From: Stappia sp. ES.058
GTDB lineage: Bacteria > Pseudomonadota > Alphaproteobacteria > Rhizobiales > Stappiaceae
Assembly: GCF_900105595.1 (NCBI RefSeq)
Contig: NZ_LT629784.1
Location: forward strand, 186,001 to 250,000
Length of the DNA stretch: 64,000 nt
Direction of reading: 5' to 3'
Below are positions 60,346 to 64,000 of the stretch, piece after piece. The position numbers and the translations under genes were made by a program. Each line of letters opens with the position of its first letter. Position 1 is the stretch's first letter. The notes beneath the pieces are model-generated. The model searched no databases. It was not told the DNA's origin and worked only from the letters and a program-made list of their open reading frames with translations.

Positions 60346-60552
60346 TTAGCCATAGTCGATGGCGAGTTCATCGAAGGCAACGTAGCAATGCGGACAGGGT
60401 CCGCGCATCGTCGATCACCGCGATCTCAATCGCGAAATGTGCACAAACAACAGTCGGTAATCGCCGGAGGCGCTGCAAGACGTCTCGGCGAAACAAGATC
60501 CTCTGTATCTGCGTTCCGCGATCTGCCGACCCAAAAAGACCAGGGGCTACAC

Positions 60553-61098
60553 ATGGCTTGGACAACCGAACGCGAAGATCTTTTGAGGAAACTGTGGCTT
60601 CAGGGCCTGAGCGCCAGCCAGATCGCTTATGTCATGGCGGGTGTGACGCGCAATGCGGTCATCGGCAAGGCGCATCGCATGGGCCTTCCCAAACGGTCGC
60701 CGTCGACAAGCCATCGCCCCAAGCAGCGGGTCCAGCGTGGCCAGCCGTCACTTGCATGTGTCGGCGGCAAGCCGGCCGTTCGTGACAGCGCACCGGACGT
60801 CCGGTCCACCCCGCGCTACGACCTTGACCTCGAGGCCTCCGCCTTCGAGAGCGAGCACTCGAGTGTGTCCTCGGAAGACCGTGTCACGTTGATGACGCTG
60901 ACCAGCAAGACCTGCAAGTGGCCGATCGGCGATCCGGCAGACGCGGATTTCCACTTCTGCAGCCGCGATGCGGACAACAATCGTTCCTACTGCGAGTTTC
61001 ATCATCGTCTTGCCTATCAGGGCATTCGGCGCCGTCGCAGCGGTGCAACGCAGCCTGACGTCAAGCGGATTGCTCCGATGCGGGCCATTGCGGTCTAG
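60553..61098 (+). CDS. gcrA: GcrA cell-cycle regulator
   Basis: 181 residues from ATG 60553, where the conserved start MAWTTEREDLLRKLWLQGLSASQIA begins. The N-terminal helix-turn-helix (residues 1-45, ending GKAHRMGL) reads CcrM-methylated GANTC sites. The C-terminal module TCKWPIGDPADADFHFCSRDADNN...YCEFHHRLAYQ (near 136-170) binds the housekeeping sigma factor. It is a cytosolic activator of S-phase genes. It is followed directly by a terminator and an unusual repeat array. Confidence 0.95.
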   Translation: MAWTTEREDLLRKLWLQGLSASQIAYVMAGVTRNAVIGKAHRMGLPKRSPSTSHRPKQRVQRGQPSLACVGGKPAVRDSAPDVRSTPRYDLDLEASAFESEHSSVSSEDRVTLMTLTSKTCKWPIGDPADADFHFCSRDADNNRSYCEFHHRLAYQGIRRRRSGATQPDVKRIAPMRAIAV

Positions 61099-61156
61099 CG
61101 GCATGGTTCGGGTACGCGTCGTCTGATCTCCCTCCCAAGCAGCCGATGTTTGCCCC

Positions 61157-61188
61157 GGCGGGGCCGGTGTTCCGGCCCCGCCATTTTT
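61157..61188 (+). terminator. gcrA intrinsic terminator, head of a repeat array
   Basis: GGCGGGGCCGG-TGTT-CCGGCCCCGCC, a perfect 11-bp stem with tetraloop, then ATTTTT; 58 bp past the gcrA stop. It looks like the ancestor of the tandem units that follow. Confidence 0.92.
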
Positions 61189-61480
61189 GATCTGCGCCCG
61201 GCGGGGCGCGGGGCCGGTGTTCGGGCCGCGCCATTTTTGATCTGCGCCCGGCGGGGCGCGGGGCCGGTGTTCGGGCCGCGCCATTTTTGATCTGCGCCCG
61301 GCGGGGCGCGGGGCCGGTGTTCGGGCCGCGCCATTTTTGATCTGCGCCCGGCGGGGCGCGGGGCCGGTGTTCGGGCCGCGCCATTTTTGATCTGCGCCCG
61401 GCGGGGCGCGGGGCCGGTGTTCGGGCCGCGCCATTTTTGATCTGCGCCCGGCGGGGCGCGGGGCCGGTGTTCCGGCCGCG
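61181..61480 (+). repeat. Six tandem 50-bp units, each a terminator-like hairpin with a competing hairpin
   Basis: Units start at 61181, 61231, 61281, 61331, 61381 and 61431 with CCATTTTTGATCTGCGCCCG and are identical to each other except for the end of the last one. In each, GCGCCC-GGCG-GGGCGC (hairpin A) overlaps by five bases the left arm of hairpin B, GGCGCGG...CCGCGCC. In five cases hairpin B runs straight into the next unit's ATTTTT. The minus strand is open in all three frames only because the unit contains no stop codons. There are no unique spacers, so it is not a CRISPR array. Confidence 0.95.
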
Positions 61481-61576
61481 CAAAACCCATTCCGTTTGAT
61501 TTTGCTCATTGCCTTCAGACCCGCTTCGGGCAACCGTGTTGTTTCAGTATTTGCGAATGAAAGGAGCCGTGCGTTC

Positions 61577-61957
61577 ATGACCGCACATTTCGGCCTGAAG
61601 AAAATCCGTCTCAATCTCGCCCGCACCAAGGAGTTTCCGAACGGCTCCGCTCGTCACGGCTATGAGTTCATCGCGCCGCTCGATGCTGAGGATCACATCG
61701 ATCCCGCATCCTGGAAGGCGCACAAGGAGCATTGCCGCGTTCGCCGGTTCTGGGCCGACGAGGAAGAGGACATTGGCCATCTGCGCCATCGTCCGGGCGG
61801 TTCCTGGGGCTTTCACTACGATATCGAGGGCGACGAGGACGACGAAGCCGGCTACCGCTTCAACACGCATCCCTTCCGTCCCGGTGAATATGTCTCGATC
61901 AAGGATGATGATGGCGAGCTGCACACGTTTCAGGTCGTGACCGTTCAGGATCTTTGA
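61577..61957 (+). CDS. Conserved hypothetical protein
   Basis: 126 residues from ATG 61577 with AAAGGAG about 11 bp upstream. It starts MTAHFGLKKIRLNLARTKEFPNGSARHGYEFIAPLD. The C-terminal half carries acidic clusters (ADEEEDIGHL, EGDEDDEAG) and ends with HPFRPGEYVSIKDDDGELHTF. No signal peptide or membrane segment; probably a small cytosolic beta-rich protein. I recall similar short alphaproteobacterial hypothetical proteins but no function. It follows the repeat array by 96 bp. Confidence 0.8.
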   Translation: MTAHFGLKKIRLNLARTKEFPNGSARHGYEFIAPLDAEDHIDPASWKAHKEHCRVRRFWADEEEDIGHLRHRPGGSWGFHYDIEGDEDDEAGYRFNTHPFRPGEYVSIKDDDGELHTFQVVTVQDL

Positions 61958-62103
61958 GATCCTTCAATGGCCGGCCGCCGGGCACGCCGGTATTCCGGAT
62001 TGGAATAGGGTGCGGAGGGTCGCGCTTTTGCGTGGCCCCCGGTGGGCGGTGTATATCCCCGGATTGAGCAATGGCATAGCGACACATCGGGGACACACGC
62101 ATC

Positions 62104-63786
62104 ATGACAAGCGCTGACGGATCGGCCCCTTCTCCACAACAGGCAAGCGGCGGCGTCTTGCTCGTGCGTGCGCTTGAAGAGCTCGGCGCGGAACGGGTGT
62201 TTTGCGTGCCGGGCGAGAGCTATCTGCCCGTTCTCGATGCCCTGCATGACGCCAGCATTCCGGTGACCGTCTGCCGTCAGGAAGGCGGCGCGGCGATGAT
62301 GGCGGATGCCTGGGGCAAGATGACCGGTCGTCCGGGCATCTGCATGGTGACGCGTGGCCCGGGCGCAACCAATGCGGCCGCCGGCGTCCATGTCGCGCAG
62401 CAGGATTCCACGCCGATGATCCTGTTCGTCGGCCAGATCGAGACCGGCATGCGCGGTCGCGACGCCTTTCAGGAGGTCGACTACCGGCAGATGTTTGGCG
62501 GAATTGCCAAATGGGTGGCGGAGATCGAGGATCCCGCGCGTATTCCCGAAATGCTGTCGCGGGCCTATCACACCGCGACCTCCGGCCGGCCGGGGCCGGT
62601 GGTGCTGGCTCTGCCCGAGGACATGCTGGCGCGATGCGCAGCGCCGCAGGCGCTCGCACCCTTCACGCCGATCGAGACCCATCCCGGCCTGACGCAGATG
62701 GCCGATCTGCAAAAGCGTCTTTGGGCGGCAAAACGACCGCTCGCGATCCTCGGCGGCAGCCGGTGGAGCGAGACGGCGCGCGCAGCGTTTCAGCGCTTTG
62801 CCGAACGTTTCGGGATCCCGGTTGCCTGTTCTTTCCGCCGGCAGATGCTGTTCGACAACCTCCACCCCAACTACGCCGGAGATGTCGGGATCGGCGTCAA
62901 TCCGGCGCTGGCGAAACGCGTGCGCGAGGCGGACCTGCTGATGATCGTCGGCGGGCGGCTTTCGGAAATGCCGAGCCAGTCCTACGGGCTTCTCGATATC
63001 CCGGGTCCCGCCCAGGATCTGGTGCATGTCCATGCCGGCGCCGAGGAGCTGGGCCGGGTCTACCGCCCGGCACTTGCCGTCAACGCCTCGCCCAACGGCT
63101 TTTGCGCAGCACTTGAAGGCCTGCAACCGCCCAATGAAACGTCCTGGGCGGGGCTCGCCAGGACCGCGCATGATGAGTATCTCGCCTGGTCCTCGGCCCG
63201 CCCCAAGGTGCCGGGCGCGCTGCAGATGGCGGACGTCATGGAGTGGCTGGAGGACAACCTCCCCGCCGACGCAATCCTGACCAATGGCGCCGGCAACTAC
63301 GCCACGTGGGTGCACCGCTTCCATCGCTTCCGCGAGATGAACACACAGCTTGCGCCGACGAGCGGATCGATGGGCTACGGCCTGCCGGCATCGGTCGCGG
63401 CCAAACTGAAGTATCCCGAGCGCACCGTCGTGTGCTTCGCCGGCGACGGCTGCCTGCAAATGACGATGCAGGAGTTCGGCACGGCTGCCCAGGAGGGCGC
63501 GGCCATCGTCGTTGTCGCCGTCGACAACGGCATGTACGGCACGATCCGCATGCATCAGGAGCGCGATTTCCCGGGCCGCGTCTCGGCAACCACGCTGGTC
63601 AATCCGGATTTTGCGGCCTTTGCGCGCGCCTATGGCGCGCATGCCGAAACCGTGGAGACGGCGGAGCAGTTCGGCCCGGCATTCGAGCGCGCGACAGCCT
63701 CCGGCAAACCCGCGCTGCTGCATCTGAAGCTCGACCCGGAAGCAATCACGCCGGTGAAGTCGCTGAGCGAGATCCGTGCGGGATAG
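62104..63786 (+). CDS. Thiamine-diphosphate-dependent enzyme, acetolactate synthase-like
   Basis: 560 residues. The ThDP-activating glutamate is in TVCRQEGGAAMMADAWG near residue 60, the central domain follows GPVVLALPEDML near 165, and the metal/ThDP motif GDGCLQMTMQEFGTAAQEGAAIVVVAVDN is near 455-483. The GxGxxG-like FAD site of true acetolactate synthase is not obvious and no small regulatory subunit gene follows, so it is probably a catabolic decarboxylase or carboligase related to IlvB. The substrate is unknown. It is monocistronic. Confidence 0.85.
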   Translation: MTSADGSAPSPQQASGGVLLVRALEELGAERVFCVPGESYLPVLDALHDASIPVTVCRQEGGAAMMADAWGKMTGRPGICMVTRGPGATNAAAGVHVAQQDSTPMILFVGQIETGMRGRDAFQEVDYRQMFGGIAKWVAEIEDPARIPEMLSRAYHTATSGRPGPVVLALPEDMLARCAAPQALAPFTPIETHPGLTQMADLQKRLWAAKRPLAILGGSRWSETARAAFQRFAERFGIPVACSFRRQMLFDNLHPNYAGDVGIGVNPALAKRVREADLLMIVGGRLSEMPSQSYGLLDIPGPAQDLVHVHAGAEELGRVYRPALAVNASPNGFCAALEGLQPPNETSWAGLARTAHDEYLAWSSARPKVPGALQMADVMEWLEDNLPADAILTNGAGNYATWVHRFHRFREMNTQLAPTSGSMGYGLPASVAAKLKYPERTVVCFAGDGCLQMTMQEFGTAAQEGAAIVVVAVDNGMYGTIRMHQERDFPGRVSATTLVNPDFAAFARAYGAHAETVETAEQFGPAFERATASGKPALLHLKLDPEAITPVKSLSEIRAG

Positions 63787-63801
63787 CCGGCCGTGTCGTG
63801 A

Positions 63802-64000
63802 TCAGGGGCCTGCGGGCGCGGCATTGACCGGTAGCGTCACCTCCGCGATGGCATCGTCGTCAGGCGCGGAGCGCACGGAAAAGCCGAGGGCCTGGCACAT
63901 AGCCAGCATCGTGGTGTTTTCCTTCAGCACCTCGCCCTTGATGGTCTCGATGCCGTCGGCGGCGGCATAGTCGATGATCAGCTGCATCAAGGCCCAGCCG
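63802..64000 (-). CDS. C-terminal part of a GNAT acetyltransferase domain, 5' end outside window
   Basis: About 66 codons are visible and the frame is open to the right edge. GWALMQLIIDYAAADGIETIKGEVLKENTTMLAMCQALGFSV is the last helix-strand unit of a GNAT fold. The wording is closest to the GNAT module at the C-terminus of NDP-forming acyl-CoA synthetase/protein acetyltransferase (Pat-like) fusions. Whether the rest of that fusion exists is not visible here. It converges with the ThDP enzyme gene. Confidence 0.75.
   Translation of the reverse strand, partial: GWALMQLIIDYAAADGIETIKGEVLKENTTMLAMCQALGFSVRSAPDDDAIAEVTLPVNAAPAGP

Noticed and set aside
59700..60350. Genomic island or prophage remnant around the AT-rich regulator
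   Set aside because: No integrase, transposase, att-like repeats or further foreign genes; the tRNA-His is separated from it by dgkA and has no 3' duplicate in view.
61181..61480. CRISPR array
   Set aside because: The whole 50-bp period is repeated without unique spacers and no cas genes are near.
60748..61629. Minus-strand 293-codon frame with a repeated Pro/Arg/Ala-rich protein, across the array after gcrA
   Set aside because: The 50-bp unit has no stop codons on the minus strand, so all three frames stay open. The frame also runs antisense through gcrA. There is no ribosome site or family.

Overview
The window is GC-rich (roughly 64% by eye) and comes from an alphaproteobacterium, most likely of the Hyphomicrobiales. 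Pointers are a GcrA cell-cycle regulator, a DivJ/PleC/PdhS-type histidine kinase, a BA14K-family protein, a rhizobial-type porin, two phasins, the cysG-DUF2849-cysI-cysH-DUF934 sulfate-reduction order, and a tRNA-His with A73 and no encoded G-1. The Stappia/Roseibium/Pannonibacter group fits the gene content, but that is an impression. There are no rRNA genes, phages, insertion sequences or CRISPR arrays.

Layout. 1-3070 (+): acyl-CoA catabolism genes (crotonase, acyl-CoA ligase, two MaoC-type hot-dog proteins). 3155-9364 (-): a cold-shock protein, then a LIV-type ABC importer (livK-G-F-H-M) ending in a BioH-like hydrolase, with a palindromic operator candidate in the livK promoter. 9707-15459: BA14K protein, diguanylate cyclase, glycosyltransferase plus flavoprotein, and a major porin. 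15853-17830: thiolase and a HAD-like protein lacking catalytic residues. 18334-23969 (+): assimilatory sulfate reduction operon with a ferredoxin-NADP reductase. 24036-30106: NUDIX, MDR reductase, lytic transglycosylase, MsrA, aldehyde dehydrogenase and SDR. 30155-32828: alanine symporter, universal stress protein and a divergent Lrp-type regulator. 32949-34300 (-): succinyl-CoA:3-ketoacid CoA-transferase. 34561-36644: AsmA-like protein and a small membrane protein.

36678-47841 is a polyamine uptake and gamma-glutamylation locus. An ABC importer (potFGHI order) and one glutamine-synthetase-like ligase lie on the minus strand. A GntR/FCD regulator, a second ligase, a putrescine-type aminotransferase and a gamma-glutamylputrescine-oxidase-like flavoenzyme lie on the plus strand. 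Two near-identical TGTGATCAC-centred palindromes flank the regulator gene and probably tie the cluster into one regulon. Downstream are an Fe3+ binding protein and permease without an ATPase, with an Irr-like palindrome upstream, then a threonine dehydratase-like gene.

52095-61098 has a cell-cycle and storage flavour: a 1379-residue PdhS-like kinase with very acidic linkers, two phasins, tRNA-His, dgkA, two tandem 140-residue winged-helix paralogues of contrasting base composition, and gcrA. Directly after gcrA lies the strangest element of the window: a perfect intrinsic terminator followed by six tandem 50-bp units that each encode a hairpin followed by a T-tract and an overlapping competing hairpin. 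The window ends with a conserved hypothetical gene, a thiamine-diphosphate enzyme and the tail of a GNAT domain.
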